From Streptomyces sp. NRRL S-337 (GTDB taxonomy: Bacteria; Actinomycetota; Actinomycetes; Streptomycetales; Streptomycetaceae): a stretch of 64,000 nucleotides of DNA. Both the position numbers and the translations under genes were made by a program. Each line of letters begins with the position of its first letter. The stretch's first letter is position 1. Positions 40,161 through 48,579 of this stretch are shown here, one piece after another. The notes beneath the pieces were generated by a model, which saw only the letters and a list, made by a program, of their open reading frames with translations, had not been told where the DNA came from and searched no databases. The stretch lies in NCBI RefSeq assembly GCF_000720175.1, contig NZ_JOIX01000038.1, forward strand, positions 1 to 64,000. The letters are read 5' to 3'.

Positions 40161-42749
40161 ATGGCCGACGACGACGGCCCGAACAACCTGATCCACTTCC
40201 CCCGCGTGGGCTACACCGCCCCTGCTGAACCCCCCGCGGAGATGCCCGGTCCGGCCCCGGCCGACGTGCCGTTTGCGGCCCCCGCCGACGTCTCCACGGA
40301 CACGCCTGAAACGTTTGCACTCGCGACGCGGACTGCTCCTTTGGACACCATCGCGGCCCTGCCCGAGCCCGGTCTCGGAGCTCCGTTCACCGCCGATTCG
40401 CAGCCCGCTGCGGCCCCCGCGGCGACGGGGGCGATGCTGCCGGCGACCTTCCGCTCGGAGAGTTCGCAGCCGGCCGCGCCGCGCCTGGGCGCGCTGTCGC
40501 TGGCGGCGATCCTCGCGGTGTCCCTGGCGGCCATGCGCGGCATCCACTCCGCCATCGCGACGAACCGGGCCAACCGGGAGCAGCGCGAGGCGGTCGCGAA
40601 GACGGCGAGCACCGGCAAGGACGGCTCCTTGGGGGACGGCTCGAAGAAGCAGGTGCAGCCCAGTCACGAGTACGGCCGTAAGGTCCTCCAGCGCGGCCCT
40701 GGCGCCCTGGGAGGGCGCTCCGGAGGCGCTGGTCCGGGCCGGCCCGGGTGGGGCGGCAGCGGGGCGTACAGCGGCTCGGGAGGTCGAGGGCGCGGCGGGA
40801 TGACGACCCGGTCGCCCAGCGGTGTCGGCGGCGGCGCCCGAGGCGGTCGCAGTGGCGGTTCGGGCGCCGGGCCCGGCCGCTCCAACACCGGCTCCGGCAA
40901 GGGCGGCCCGGGGATCACCCCGCTCAAGCGCAGCTCCCAGGGAGGCGGCCCCAGCCTCAAGAAGAACCGCGGTCCCGGATCCTCCGGCGGATCGGGCGGT
41001 TCGGGAGGCTCCGGCGGCAGCAAGGGCCCGAGCAACAGCGGCGGCGGTGGCGGCGGGCGTAAGCGCTCCCCCGGCAGCCGCGGCGGGTCCGGCTCCTCGG
41101 GGGGTGGCCCGAGCACGAACAGCAAGCGCGGACCCGGCAGCACCGGGCCCGGGGGTTCGTCCGGCAGCCCCGGCAAGAAGCGCGGGCCCGGCGCCGGATC
41201 GGGCAGCGGCAAGGCCGGTCCCACCAGCAAGAGCCCCGGCAAGGGCACGGGCGCGGGCGGCGGGAAGACCGAGCCCGGCGCGTCCAGCTCGAAGGGCCCC
41301 GGCACCGGCAAGGGCACCAGGTCCGGCACCAAGAGCGGCACGAAGAAGTCGCCGCGCGGGACGACCGGCCCGTCCGGGATCCTGCGGAAGAAGCCCGGCA
41401 TCACCACCTCCGGCACCGGCCCGAAGTCGAAGGGGAAAGGCATCACCGGCCCCGGCGGCGCGGGTACGACGGCGTCCGGCAAGGGCGGCGGCAAGAAGGG
41501 CAAAGCCCGCTCCGGCAAGAGCGGGACCGGTCCAGCCTCGGTGCCCAAGGCGCCGGGCGGGAAGTCCCGCAAGGGCAAGAAGATCACGCTCACGCCGGGC
41601 ATCGCGCACGGCACGTTCGCGGCGGCGGACAAGTACGGCTGCCGCTGCCGCAAGTGCCGACGCTTCAAGAAGGAGTACGACCGCAAGGTCGCCGGGGCGA
41701 TGAAGTCCGCCGCCCGGGGCCGGACCACCTTCGGCGAGGCGGTGTACGAGACCGCTGAGAAGCGCCTCAAGCGCCGCCGCAAGAAGATGGGCCCGCCGGT
41801 CGTCACAAAGGTCAAGGTCAGGAAGCCCAAGAAGAAGACCGGCCCGAAGACCAAGACCACCAAGCCCAAGAGCCCCAAGCCCGCCGGCCCCGCTGCGAAG
41901 GCGCCGACCGGCCCGGCCGCGAAAGCACCGACCCGTCGCACGCCGTGGTCCACGGCCAAGGCACGGGCTCGCAAGCGCGCCCGGATGCGAACCACCACGG
42001 TGCCGGGCCCCCGCCCGGCACCCGCGACCGGCCCGGCCACGCCACCGGGACCAGCTGCCCCGACCACCGCACCGCCTCCAGCCGCCGCGGTCGCCGGGGC
42101 CACCACTGCCCCGGCCCCGCCAGGCGGGGACACGGTGCCGGGCACCGGCGAGCCGCGCCTGTCGCCGTTCGAGGCGATGGGCGTGGCGACGGCGGTGTCC
42201 GCTCCGGTCGATCCGATCACAGTCAAGCGGGCCGACTCCCCCGGATCCGCACCGGAATCATCCGGCGCGGGCCGGCCCGCCGGCACCTCGAGCACGAAGG
42301 AGAACAGCGTGAGTGACGCCTGGCTGACGAAGTGGGGCAGCGGCAGCGTCGCGGAGATGGACGCACAGCACGAGACCGAGGTCACCCTCGATGACAGCCT
42401 CGACCTCCTGGAGGAGCTCACCGAGCAGTCCTTCAAGGCGCACGAGACGTGCCGCAAGCTGGCGTCGAAGGCGCGGGAGATCCGGCACGAGCTGGACGAA
42501 CTCGCCGCCGACCTGCGCTCCACCCACAACGTCATCGGCCGTATGACCGGCGCCGCGTTGGCCAAGCTGGCGGAGTCCATGGAGGTCCTGGCCCGCAAGG
42601 CCGACGAGATGTCCACGAAGTCGCTGACGGCGGCGGAGCTCTCCGAGAGCGCGGAGAACGCCATGTTCGACGCCTACCGGCCCCTCGTGCAGGCCACCGA
42701 GGACGCGGGTCTGGTCGTGCCCGCCGCCCGCGTCCACAACGAGAACTGA
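40161..42749 (+). CDS. 862-aa Gly/Ser/Lys-rich protein with membrane and coiled-coil ends
   Basis: From ATG 40161 (GAGAGGGAGA upstream) the protein has an N-terminal PEST-like segment, one likely membrane helix (GALSLAAILAVSLAAMRG), and a long low-complexity stretch of Gly, Ser, Pro, Lys and Arg (about residues 170-480). Two C-x2-C-like pairs around CRCRKC, then a basic AT-hook-like KKKTGPKTKTTKPKSPKP region, follow. The C-terminal 140 residues form a coiled coil (DDSLDLLEELTEQSFKAHETCRKLASKAREIRHELDELAADLR). Such disordered basic proteins may bind DNA or form a scaffold at the membrane. Function unknown; the low-complexity part makes alignment unreliable. Confidence 0.65.
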   Translation: MADDDGPNNLIHFPRVGYTAPAEPPAEMPGPAPADVPFAAPADVSTDTPETFALATRTAPLDTIAALPEPGLGAPFTADSQPAAAPAATGAMLPATFRSESSQPAAPRLGALSLAAILAVSLAAMRGIHSAIATNRANREQREAVAKTASTGKDGSLGDGSKKQVQPSHEYGRKVLQRGPGALGGRSGGAGPGRPGWGGSGAYSGSGGRGRGGMTTRSPSGVGGGARGGRSGGSGAGPGRSNTGSGKGGPGITPLKRSSQGGGPSLKKNRGPGSSGGSGGSGGSGGSKGPSNSGGGGGGRKRSPGSRGGSGSSGGGPSTNSKRGPGSTGPGGSSGSPGKKRGPGAGSGSGKAGPTSKSPGKGTGAGGGKTEPGASSSKGPGTGKGTRSGTKSGTKKSPRGTTGPSGILRKKPGITTSGTGPKSKGKGITGPGGAGTTASGKGGGKKGKARSGKSGTGPASVPKAPGGKSRKGKKITLTPGIAHGTFAAADKYGCRCRKCRRFKKEYDRKVAGAMKSAARGRTTFGEAVYETAEKRLKRRRKKMGPPVVTKVKVRKPKKKTGPKTKTTKPKSPKPAGPAAKAPTGPAAKAPTRRTPWSTAKARARKRARMRTTTVPGPRPAPATGPATPPGPAAPTTAPPPAAAVAGATTAPAPPGGDTVPGTGEPRLSPFEAMGVATAVSAPVDPITVKRADSPGSAPESSGAGRPAGTSSTKENSVSDAWLTKWGSGSVAEMDAQHETEVTLDDSLDLLEELTEQSFKAHETCRKLASKAREIRHELDELAADLRSTHNVIGRMTGAALAKLAESMEVLARKADEMSTKSLTAAELSESAENAMFDAYRPLVQATEDAGLVVPAARVHNEN
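42309..42749 (+). CDS. possible nested gene: C-terminal coiled-coil domain as separate product
   Basis: An in-frame GTG at 42309 has AAGGAG at 42297-42302, 6 nt upstream, a better site than the full gene's own start. The product would be the 146-aa coiled-coil domain beginning MSDAWLTKWGSG. The style of its start (MSD..., after a strong site) is that of a separate gene in this operon. It may be made in addition to, or instead of, the long protein. Confidence 0.4.
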   Translation: MSDAWLTKWGSGSVAEMDAQHETEVTLDDSLDLLEELTEQSFKAHETCRKLASKAREIRHELDELAADLRSTHNVIGRMTGAALAKLAESMEVLARKADEMSTKSLTAAELSESAENAMFDAYRPLVQATEDAGLVVPAARVHNEN

Positions 42750-42763
42750 AAGGAGATCAGCAC

Positions 42764-43213
42764 GTGAGCGACAACCTCCCCGCGATCCCGGGCATGAACA
42801 ACGGGGCGGCCAGCGGCACCGGCAGTGCCAGCACGGGCAACGGCTTCCTCGCCCTGGCCGGCCGGACCGCCAAGCTCGCCGCCTCCGCCCTCTTCCTCAA
42901 GGAGGGCATGCACCTGCTCCGCTCCCACATGCAGGCCAACGCCGGTGCGGCCATGCGCCTGTCGGAGATGTGCGGCCAGGCCGAAGTCGAGCCCCGCTTC
43001 ACCTCGATGATCGAAGACGTCTCCACCTCCCTGACCAGGGTGGCGGAGGCGTCCGGCGAGATGGTCAACGCCGCCGACGCCGTCGACACCGATGCCCGCG
43101 GCTTCAACGGCGCGCACGACCGGGAGTACCGCCCCGGCTACGAAGCCTCCAACGGCTCCGGAGTCCGGCAGGCCAAGCCCGGCTTCTACCGGCGAACCGG
43201 CCGCCGCCGCTGA
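42764..43213 (+). CDS. hypothetical helical protein
   Basis: The 149-aa protein starts at GTG 42764 after AAGGAG. It has a Gly/Ser-rich start (NNGAASGTGSASTGNG), then helices (FLALAGRTAKLAASALFLKEGMHLL and MIEDVSTSLTRVAEASGEMVNAADA) and a basic tail (GFYRRTGRRR). Helix lengths resemble those of the preceding coiled coil, so the two may interact. No known family. It precedes the FtsK-like gene by 85 nt, with a GC stem-loop between (about 43231-43273). Confidence 0.6.
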   Translation: MSDNLPAIPGMNNGAASGTGSASTGNGFLALAGRTAKLAASALFLKEGMHLLRSHMQANAGAAMRLSEMCGQAEVEPRFTSMIEDVSTSLTRVAEASGEMVNAADAVDTDARGFNGAHDREYRPGYEASNGSGVRQAKPGFYRRTGRRR

Positions 43214-43298
43214 ACAACCCCCACCCCGCCGCAGCAGGGCCGCACCCGGACCTCCGGGCGCGGCCCCTGCTGCTGCCTGTCCTTGAACGGAGGCAGTG

Positions 43299-45590
43299 TT
43301 GAGCACCATCGACCAGGCGGCGCCGGCCGCCGACACCACCAAGCGCGTCCCGGGCCACGTCATCTACCGGCGCGTCCTGGCCGAACGCACCTCCTACGCA
43401 CTCGCCGCGGCCGGGATGATCGTCGGCCCGCAGCTCGACGACAGCGCCTGGTCCTACCTCGCCTCCGGCGGGATCGGCCTGGGCACCCTCGCCTGGCTGT
43501 ACGCGAAGACCAAGGACCCCGACCAGGGCCTGGACATGCTGACCCGGGCACAGCGGGCGATCCCGTTCCTGACAGCCGCCGGCACCTACATGGCGAACCT
43601 GATCACCCCCGGCTTCAACTGGTGGGAGGTCGTCGCCCCGGCCGCGTGGGCGTCCCTGATGGGATGGATGGCGCCGCTCACCCGCAGCGCCGGCCTGGTC
43701 CTAGAGCTCACCGAACACCAAGACCAGCAAGGCGCCGGACCCGGGGAGCCGCTGACCTACACCGAGTTCCTCGCCGCGAAGTGGCAGCAGGCCACCGGTG
43801 ACGGCACCCGGCTGGTGTCCATCACCCCGTTCCGCGCCGACCGCCCCGACTTCGAGGCCATCGTCGTCGCCCAGGCCGGGAAGGCGGTGCCCACCTTCAC
43901 GGACGTGCAGCTGGCCGCCGCATTCGACTTCCCCATCGGCACCGTGAAGCTGCGCCCGGTCCAGGGCTCCGGGCCCGGCCGGATGAGGCTGGTCGCCCGC
44001 CCCACCTCCGAGGACGTTGAGGCCGTCGCCGAAGGCATTCGCGGTCTGTGGGAGACCGCGGTCGCCGCCCCGGGCAAGGCCGCCCCCGGCGTCGACCTGG
44101 TCGACTACCGGGCCGAACCGCACCGCATCGTGCTGCTGGTCGCCTCCCCTCCGGGCAAGGAGATCCACCTGCCGCACACAGCGATCTGCTCCGCCTTCGG
44201 CATCGACGACCCCTCCCGGCTGGTCATCGAGACCGACGGCATCCGCCAGGGCGTCGTCTCCATCTACAAGACGAACCCGCTGATGAAGGTTCGCAAGGCC
44301 ACCGTCGAAGACCTGGCGATGGACGCCAAGGGCCGCGTCACTATCGGCGTCTGCCACGACGGCAAGCCCGCCCGGATGCGGCTGTGGGACCCGAGCCAGG
44401 GCGCGCTGCGCGGCATCACCGCCGGTGTCACCGGCGCGGGCAAGTCGGTCCTTCAGAACCTGATCCTCGCCGCGGAGAAGCGCTCCGGCGTCGTCTCCTG
44501 GGTCGGCGACGTCCAGGGCGGCATGTCGCTGCCCGAGGCGGAGGGCCGGGTCGACTGGTTCGCCAAGGGCCCGGTGGAGACGCTACTGATGCTCACGGCC
44601 GCGCACGCGGTCATGAAGTACCGCGAGCGGATCTCCAACGAGATGGGCCGCGGCGACTTCGCCCTGAACCGGCCCTGGCCGCTCATCAACATCACGCTGG
44701 ACGAGATCAACCGGCTGCTGTCCCACCCGGACGAAGCGATGCGCAAGGCCACCGCCTACCTCATCGCCGACATCCAAAAGACCGGCCGCAAGGTCGGCAT
44801 CGGCATCCGGCTCGCCGTGCAGTCCCTGCACCTCAAGGACCTCGGTGACGACGACGCTATCCGCCAGCAGGGCAAGGTTGGCGCGCTGTTCCTCATGCGC
44901 ACTGCCTCCTCCTCCACCAAGGAGATGGGTCTGGACGGCATCGCCCCGGCCGGTTTCCAGATGGAGAACATCCCCGCCCGGATCTACGAGAACGGGCAGA
45001 TCGAGGCGCTGTTCTCCGGCAAGGACGACGAGGACGGCGAGTCCACCGCGGGCATGGCGTACATGTTCCTGGACGGGCGCGCCAAGTTCATGCGCACGTT
45101 CTTCGCGGAGAAGGTCGACGGCGTCTACCCCGACCTGATCGCCCTGTACGGCGACGAACCGCCCACCGGGCTGACCGAGGGCGAGGCCAAGCCCGCGCAG
45201 GCCGGGGCCGCGATCTACGGCGTGCGGCACACCAACCCGTACGCCGACTGCGACACCCTCGCCCAGGCATTCTCCGACGCACCCGGCAGCGAGCCGAAGG
45301 CCGGCACCTCGGCCCCCGACGCCGACGGCGACAGCGGCGATGCACCTGCCCCGTTCGAGACGCCGTTCGGCATCCCGTTCGGCGACAGCGGTCCTGACAT
45401 CGGGGAGGAGCCCGGCCTCCAGGACCAGATCCTCGACCTGCTCACCGACGGCCCCAAGAGCCTCAAGCAACTGCGCGAGGCCCTGCCCAGCTTCCAGCCC
45501 TCCAGCGTCAGCAACGCCTGCACCCAGCTCAAGGCGAAGGGGCTGGCTACGTCGCTCAAGCGTGGCCACTGGGAGCTCGCCGACAGCTGA
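43299..45590 (+). CDS. FtsK/TraB-like DNA translocase
   Basis: The 763-aa protein has an N-terminal region with two hydrophobic segments (YALAAAGMIVGPQ, LASGGIGLGTLAWLY, then a third around WWEVVAPAAWASLMGW), a central FtsK/SpoIIIE P-loop ATPase (Walker A GVTGAGKSVLQNL; Walker B NITLDEINRLL), and a C-terminal winged-helix-like domain (DQILDLLTDGPKSLKQLREALP, VSNACTQLKAKGLATSLKRG). This is the pattern of plasmid conjugal DNA transfer proteins of Streptomyces. TTG 43299 is the likely start (GGAGG at 5 nt); GTG 43296 is adjacent. Adjacent small membrane proteins would be the spread functions. Confidence 0.87.
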   Translation: MSTIDQAAPAADTTKRVPGHVIYRRVLAERTSYALAAAGMIVGPQLDDSAWSYLASGGIGLGTLAWLYAKTKDPDQGLDMLTRAQRAIPFLTAAGTYMANLITPGFNWWEVVAPAAWASLMGWMAPLTRSAGLVLELTEHQDQQGAGPGEPLTYTEFLAAKWQQATGDGTRLVSITPFRADRPDFEAIVVAQAGKAVPTFTDVQLAAAFDFPIGTVKLRPVQGSGPGRMRLVARPTSEDVEAVAEGIRGLWETAVAAPGKAAPGVDLVDYRAEPHRIVLLVASPPGKEIHLPHTAICSAFGIDDPSRLVIETDGIRQGVVSIYKTNPLMKVRKATVEDLAMDAKGRVTIGVCHDGKPARMRLWDPSQGALRGITAGVTGAGKSVLQNLILAAEKRSGVVSWVGDVQGGMSLPEAEGRVDWFAKGPVETLLMLTAAHAVMKYRERISNEMGRGDFALNRPWPLINITLDEINRLLSHPDEAMRKATAYLIADIQKTGRKVGIGIRLAVQSLHLKDLGDDDAIRQQGKVGALFLMRTASSSTKEMGLDGIAPAGFQMENIPARIYENGQIEALFSGKDDEDGESTAGMAYMFLDGRAKFMRTFFAEKVDGVYPDLIALYGDEPPTGLTEGEAKPAQAGAAIYGVRHTNPYADCDTLAQAFSDAPGSEPKAGTSAPDADGDSGDAPAPFETPFGIPFGDSGPDIGEEPGLQDQILDLLTDGPKSLKQLREALPSFQPSSVSNACTQLKAKGLATSLKRGHWELADS

Positions 45591-45639
45591 CCCGCACCAC
45601 CCACCCCGCTCACCACTCACACCGAAGGAACCGATTCCC

Positions 45640-45828
45640 GTGGTCCTGTCGATCTCCATGGTCCTGCTGCTCGGCATCGCCGTCTTCTTCCTCTGGAAGA
45701 CCGGCTACCAGCGGATCGTCCCCGGCATCGTCGTCTGCCTGTTCGGCTTCTTCCTCGCCAGCACCGGCATCGCCCCCACGATCACCGCCACCGTCACCTC
45801 GGTCGCCGGATGGATCAGCTCCCTGTGA
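45640..45828 (+). CDS. 62-aa membrane protein
   Basis: GTG 45640 follows AAGGAA. The protein is almost all hydrophobic: VLSISMVLLLGIAVFFLW and IVPGIVVCLFGFFLASTGIA form two helices, the last part ATVTSVAGWISSL. It lies 49 nt after the FtsK-like gene. Small membrane proteins in this position on Streptomyces plasmids are often the Spd (spread) type. The link is inferred from place and hydrophobicity only. Confidence 0.6.
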   Translation: MVLSISMVLLLGIAVFFLWKTGYQRIVPGIVVCLFGFFLASTGIAPTITATVTSVAGWISSL

Positions 45829-45866
45829 CCCGCCCCGACTCGCCCCACGTGAAGGAGAACACGACG

Positions 45867-46067
45867 ATGACGAAGCACCGCCCGCTGGTCCTGTTGGTCG
45901 ACGACGCCGCTGACGTCCTCGCGGCCAGCCCCAAGGCCCGCGCGCTCGTCACCGAGCTGCTGCGCACCGGCCGCCGCAACGGCCTGGTGGTCCGCTCCGA
46001 GGACCGCCGGCCGCTGTGGCAGTACCCGACGGTCGGAGCGCTCGAAGCCGCCGCCGACCGGCAGTAG
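45867..46067 (+). CDS. hypothetical 66-aa protein
   Basis: ATG 45867 follows AAGGAG. The protein begins MTKHRPLVLLVDDAADVLAASPKARALV and has a short basic middle (LLRTGRRNGLVVRSEDRRPL). The opening resembles a receiver-domain start, but it is far too short to be one. The gene ends in a stem-loop at 46090-46122. Function unknown. Confidence 0.5.
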   Translation: MTKHRPLVLLVDDAADVLAASPKARALVTELLRTGRRNGLVVRSEDRRPLWQYPTVGALEAAADRQ

Positions 46068-46089
46068 CCCCGCCCGCTCCCCCACCCCT

Positions 46090-46122
46090 GCGCCCTCCCC
46101 GCCCGACCGGCGGGGAGGGCGC
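46090..46122. terminator. 14-bp perfect stem-loop
   Basis: GCGCCCTCCCCGCC (46090-46103) pairs exactly with 46109-46122 around a 5-nt loop. It lies between two genes of the operon, so it probably attenuates or stabilises the RNA rather than fully ending it. Confidence 0.65.
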
Positions 46123-46151
46123 CCCGCGTCTGCCCTGAAACGGAGATCACC

Positions 46152-46649
46152 GTGGACTTCGAGAACATCACCCGCCCGCTCACCGACGACGAAGCCAAGG
46201 CCGAAGCCGAGCGGATCATCGCCCGGTCCTTCCAGCACCCGCTGCCGCCCGTGCGGCACATGCCGACGTCGTTCCGCGACGACACCCCACTGCCCGCGTA
46301 CGGCGACACCCCGCCCGTCCATCAGGACGACAAGCGGATCGTGCCCGCGTGGGCGGCCGGGATCGCGGTGGCCTCCATCGGTGTCGGCGCCGGCATCACC
46401 GGCATCGGCTGCGGGGCCTGGCTGGTCCTCCAGGGCCTGGCCTCCGTCACGCTCTACGGCGTGCTGATGGTGACCCTCCCCTTCGCGGGTGTCGCGATGG
46501 TCGCCACCGCGATCGGCGGCGCGTTCAGCAAGGCCCGCAGGTCGGTCTCCAAGACGGTCTACGGGGGCCCGGTCGTGCAGAACACGCAGATCAACAACAC
46601 CAGCAACCAGCGCGGGATGTTCTCCCGCACCCGCAACGACATCCGCTGA
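46152..46649 (+). CDS. membrane protein, two helices
   Basis: The 165-aa protein starts with GTG 46152 after ACGGAG. It has a 65-residue cytoplasmic part, two hydrophobic hairpin helices (VPAWAAGIAVASIGVGAGITG, and VTLYGVLMVTLPFAGVAMVATAIG) and a basic tail ending GMFSRTRNDIR. The layout fits SpdB-type membrane proteins of conjugative plasmids. No known catalytic motif. Confidence 0.65.
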   Translation: MDFENITRPLTDDEAKAEAERIIARSFQHPLPPVRHMPTSFRDDTPLPAYGDTPPVHQDDKRIVPAWAAGIAVASIGVGAGITGIGCGAWLVLQGLASVTLYGVLMVTLPFAGVAMVATAIGGAFSKARRSVSKTVYGGPVVQNTQINNTSNQRGMFSRTRNDIR

Positions 46650-46730
46650 ACTCCGGGCCCCCTGCCTCGTATCCGACACCTCGCCCGCGGGCCGGACTTC
46701 GGGTGCGGGACAGGCCGTCCGGCCTCGCGG

Positions 46731-46949
46731 TCAGTCGTAGTCGATCCAGATCCGGCCGTCGCCGTCGACCTCAGCCCCCCGGATCTGCCCTCCGACGATC
46801 GCGCCGTTGATCGTCACCTCGACGTCGTAGTCCACGTCGATCCACAGCACACCGTCGTCGTCGGTGAACGCGGGCCAGATCGTCCCGTCCGTGTCCACGA
46901 CCTCGTCGAAGACGACTTCCTCCGGCTCATCGCGGGTGAACCACCCCAT
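46731..46949 (-). CDS. 72-aa acidic protein, opposite strand
   Basis: On the minus strand, ATG 46949 lies 12 nt after a GGGGGG run, a weak site. The protein is very acidic, with repeated D-x-D strands (VVDTDGTIWPAFTDDDGVLWIDVDYDVEVTINGA). It may bind calcium or fold as a beta protein. It is the only leftward gene within the operon, so it may be made from its own promoter, perhaps as an antisense-like regulator. Confidence is limited by its small size. Confidence 0.45.
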   Translation of the reverse strand: MGWFTRDEPEEVVFDEVVDTDGTIWPAFTDDDGVLWIDVDYDVEVTINGAIVGGQIRGAEVDGDGRIWIDYD

Positions 46950-47041
46950 CGCAGCCGCCCCCCTCTCTCCGGGCCCGTCGCACACAGCTTGGCCCACTCA
47001 CACGCTCCGCGAACACCACATCGACACCTAGGAGTTGCCCC

Positions 47042-47824
47042 GTGCCGACCAACGACAACGCCCCCGGCCACAACCGCCAGGAGCTCGCCTACCTACCCGT
47101 CCCGTTCCCGAAGGCGCCGCCCAAGCCGCCACGGTTCGCCGTCCTGCGCGAAGGGGTGCGCGACTGGTGGAACCGGGCCTGGGACGTCGACGGTGTCCTG
47201 TACGAGATGTGGGACGACGTCCTCAGCGCCCCCGAGGACGGCCTCCGGTACATGGCGCCCTGGCTGCGCGCCGCGCTGACGACGGCTGGAGTCGCCTTCG
47301 TCGTGCTGATGGCCAAGGCCGCCGGCGAAGTTGTCCTCCAGGCGCTGCACCAGATCCTCACCGCCGTGCCCAAGGTGCAGGTCGGCGTCGACACCTCCAG
47401 CGGCGTGGCCTCTGTCGTCGACCAGCCGGTGCGCACGTACATCGCGCAGCATTCCGCCGGCCTCCCGGTCGCGGCCTCCACCGTCTACACGCTGTGGCTG
47501 CTCACCGGCATCGTCGGCCTGGTCCTCGGCTGCCTCTCCCGGAACAACGGCGTGCGGGCGATGTGGACCGCGTGGGGCGCGGCCACCGTGTTCATGGTCT
47601 GGACGACCACCCCGCAGGCCAGCCGCTCCGTCGCGGCCGGGCTCGCCGTCCTCGCCTGGACGTTCCTGTCCGCCTTCGCGATGCGCGGCCTGACCCTGCG
47701 CCGCCACGTCGGCGCCGGCCGCCCCGCGAAGGTCACCGTCAAGCCCGAGATCCACGTCCCCGTCCAGCCCCCGGCCCCGGCCGCCGAACAGCACCCGCAC
47801 AGCGGCTGCCCGTTCCGGAACTGA
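47042..47824 (+). CDS. membrane protein, SpdB-like, about four helices
   Basis: The 260-aa protein starts with GTG 47042; its upstream ribosome site is weak but the frame is clean. It has a cytoplasmic N-terminus (PVPFPKAPPKPPRFAVLREG), an amphipathic stretch, then hydrophobic helices (AALTTAGVAFVVLMAKAAG, ASTVYTLWLLTGIVGLVLGCL, GAATVFMVWTT, AAGLAVLAWTFLSAFAM) and a proline-rich tail. This fits the plasmid spread or membrane transfer class. No enzyme motif. Confidence 0.65.
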   Translation: MPTNDNAPGHNRQELAYLPVPFPKAPPKPPRFAVLREGVRDWWNRAWDVDGVLYEMWDDVLSAPEDGLRYMAPWLRAALTTAGVAFVVLMAKAAGEVVLQALHQILTAVPKVQVGVDTSSGVASVVDQPVRTYIAQHSAGLPVAASTVYTLWLLTGIVGLVLGCLSRNNGVRAMWTAWGAATVFMVWTTTPQASRSVAAGLAVLAWTFLSAFAMRGLTLRRHVGAGRPAKVTVKPEIHVPVQPPAPAAEQHPHSGCPFRN

Positions 47825-47905
47825 CCTCCGGTCGCTCCGTCTGGTCCTCGCCCACCCGCTTCCGGGTGGACGAGGGCTGGACAGGCCGACCGGCCACCTC
47901 GCACC

Positions 47906-47942
47906 GCGCCCCGCCGACATCAGCACGACGTCGGCGGGGCGC
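47906..47942. terminator. 12-bp stem-loop
   Basis: GCGCCCCGCCGA (47906-47917) pairs with TCGGCGGGGCGC (47931-47942). It lies between the membrane-protein gene and the small gene at 47976, again a hairpin in an operon gap. Confidence 0.55.
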
Positions 47943-47975
47943 AGCGCTGTCCACCGACCATTGGAGGAACCGCTC

Positions 47976-48083
47976 GTGCTCATTCCCCGCCCGCGCCGCC
48001 TGATCGGCCGGGCCCGCCCGCAGCGTCCCGGTCCCCGCTACCCGCACCACCCCGACCGGCTGCCCGGCGCCTGGAGCAGGTGA
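47976..48083 (+). CDS. 35-aa basic peptide
   Basis: GTG 47976 follows TTGGAGGAAC, a good ribosome site. The peptide is almost all Arg, Pro and Gly (VLIPRPRRLIGRARPQRPG, ending GAWSR), suggesting RNA or ribosome contact, or a leader peptide. Its stop overlaps the next start (TGATG), so translation is coupled. No family is known. Confidence 0.45.
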   Translation: MLIPRPRRLIGRARPQRPGPRYPHHPDRLPGAWSR

Positions 48084-48475
48084 TGCCGCGTCCGAGGAAG
48101 AAGCGCTACCGCCGCGAGGCCGCCCGGGTGCCGCGCAGTGACGCGGCGCTGCCCGAGTACGACCGCAGCACGGTGCCGGAAGGCTTGGTCACCAGGCGGC
48201 AGTTACGGGGCATGGGCCTGAGCGCCGGCAACAACGAGGGCCCGGTCGCGATCCTGCGCTGCAAGCTGTGTGCCACCCGGCCCCAGTGGTCGTGCGCCCA
48301 CCCCACCCGTGGCTATCTGCTTCGCCTCGACCTTGCCATGCCCAAGAGGACGCCGACGCTCGCTCAGGAGTGGGCCCTCGATCGGGCGATGGCAGCGAGG
48401 CAGACCTGCCCGCGTTGCCACCGGCGCTACTACTTCTGTCTCCCGCTGCGCACCCAGGGTGTCTGCGACCCCTGA
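48083..48475 (+). CDS. RRQRL-motif-like zinc protein, with in-frame TGA
   Basis: From ATG 48083 the protein has a basic start, VPEGLVTRRQLRGMGL, CKLCATRPQWSCAHPTRGYL and CPRCHRRYYFCLPLRTQGVCDP, the layout of a plasmid zinc-binding RRQRL-type protein. TGA at 48473 falls where a second Cys of a C-x2-C pair (CDPC) is expected, and the same frame continues sensibly for 24 codons to a second TGA at 48548. The protein may have lost its last zinc ligand, be a pseudogene, or contain an odd residue. The leucine of RRQLR is TTA. Confidence 0.6.
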   Translation: MPRPRKKRYRREAARVPRSDAALPEYDRSTVPEGLVTRRQLRGMGLSAGNNEGPVAILRCKLCATRPQWSCAHPTRGYLLRLDLAMPKRTPTLAQEWALDRAMAARQTCPRCHRRYYFCLPLRTQGVCDP

Positions 48476-48579
48476 GACAAGGGCTACGAGCCCAGCGCCG
48501 ACACCTACATGTCGTCCCGGGCCCCGGTCGTGCATCGACTGGCCGCCTGACCAACGATTCTCTGAAGGAGAACTCACCC

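Noticed and set aside
40053..42664. Two long leftward frames (518 and 666 aa) opposite the Gly/Ser/Lys-rich gene
   Set aside because: Low-complexity DNA keeps other frames open by chance; neither has a start site or recognisable domain.
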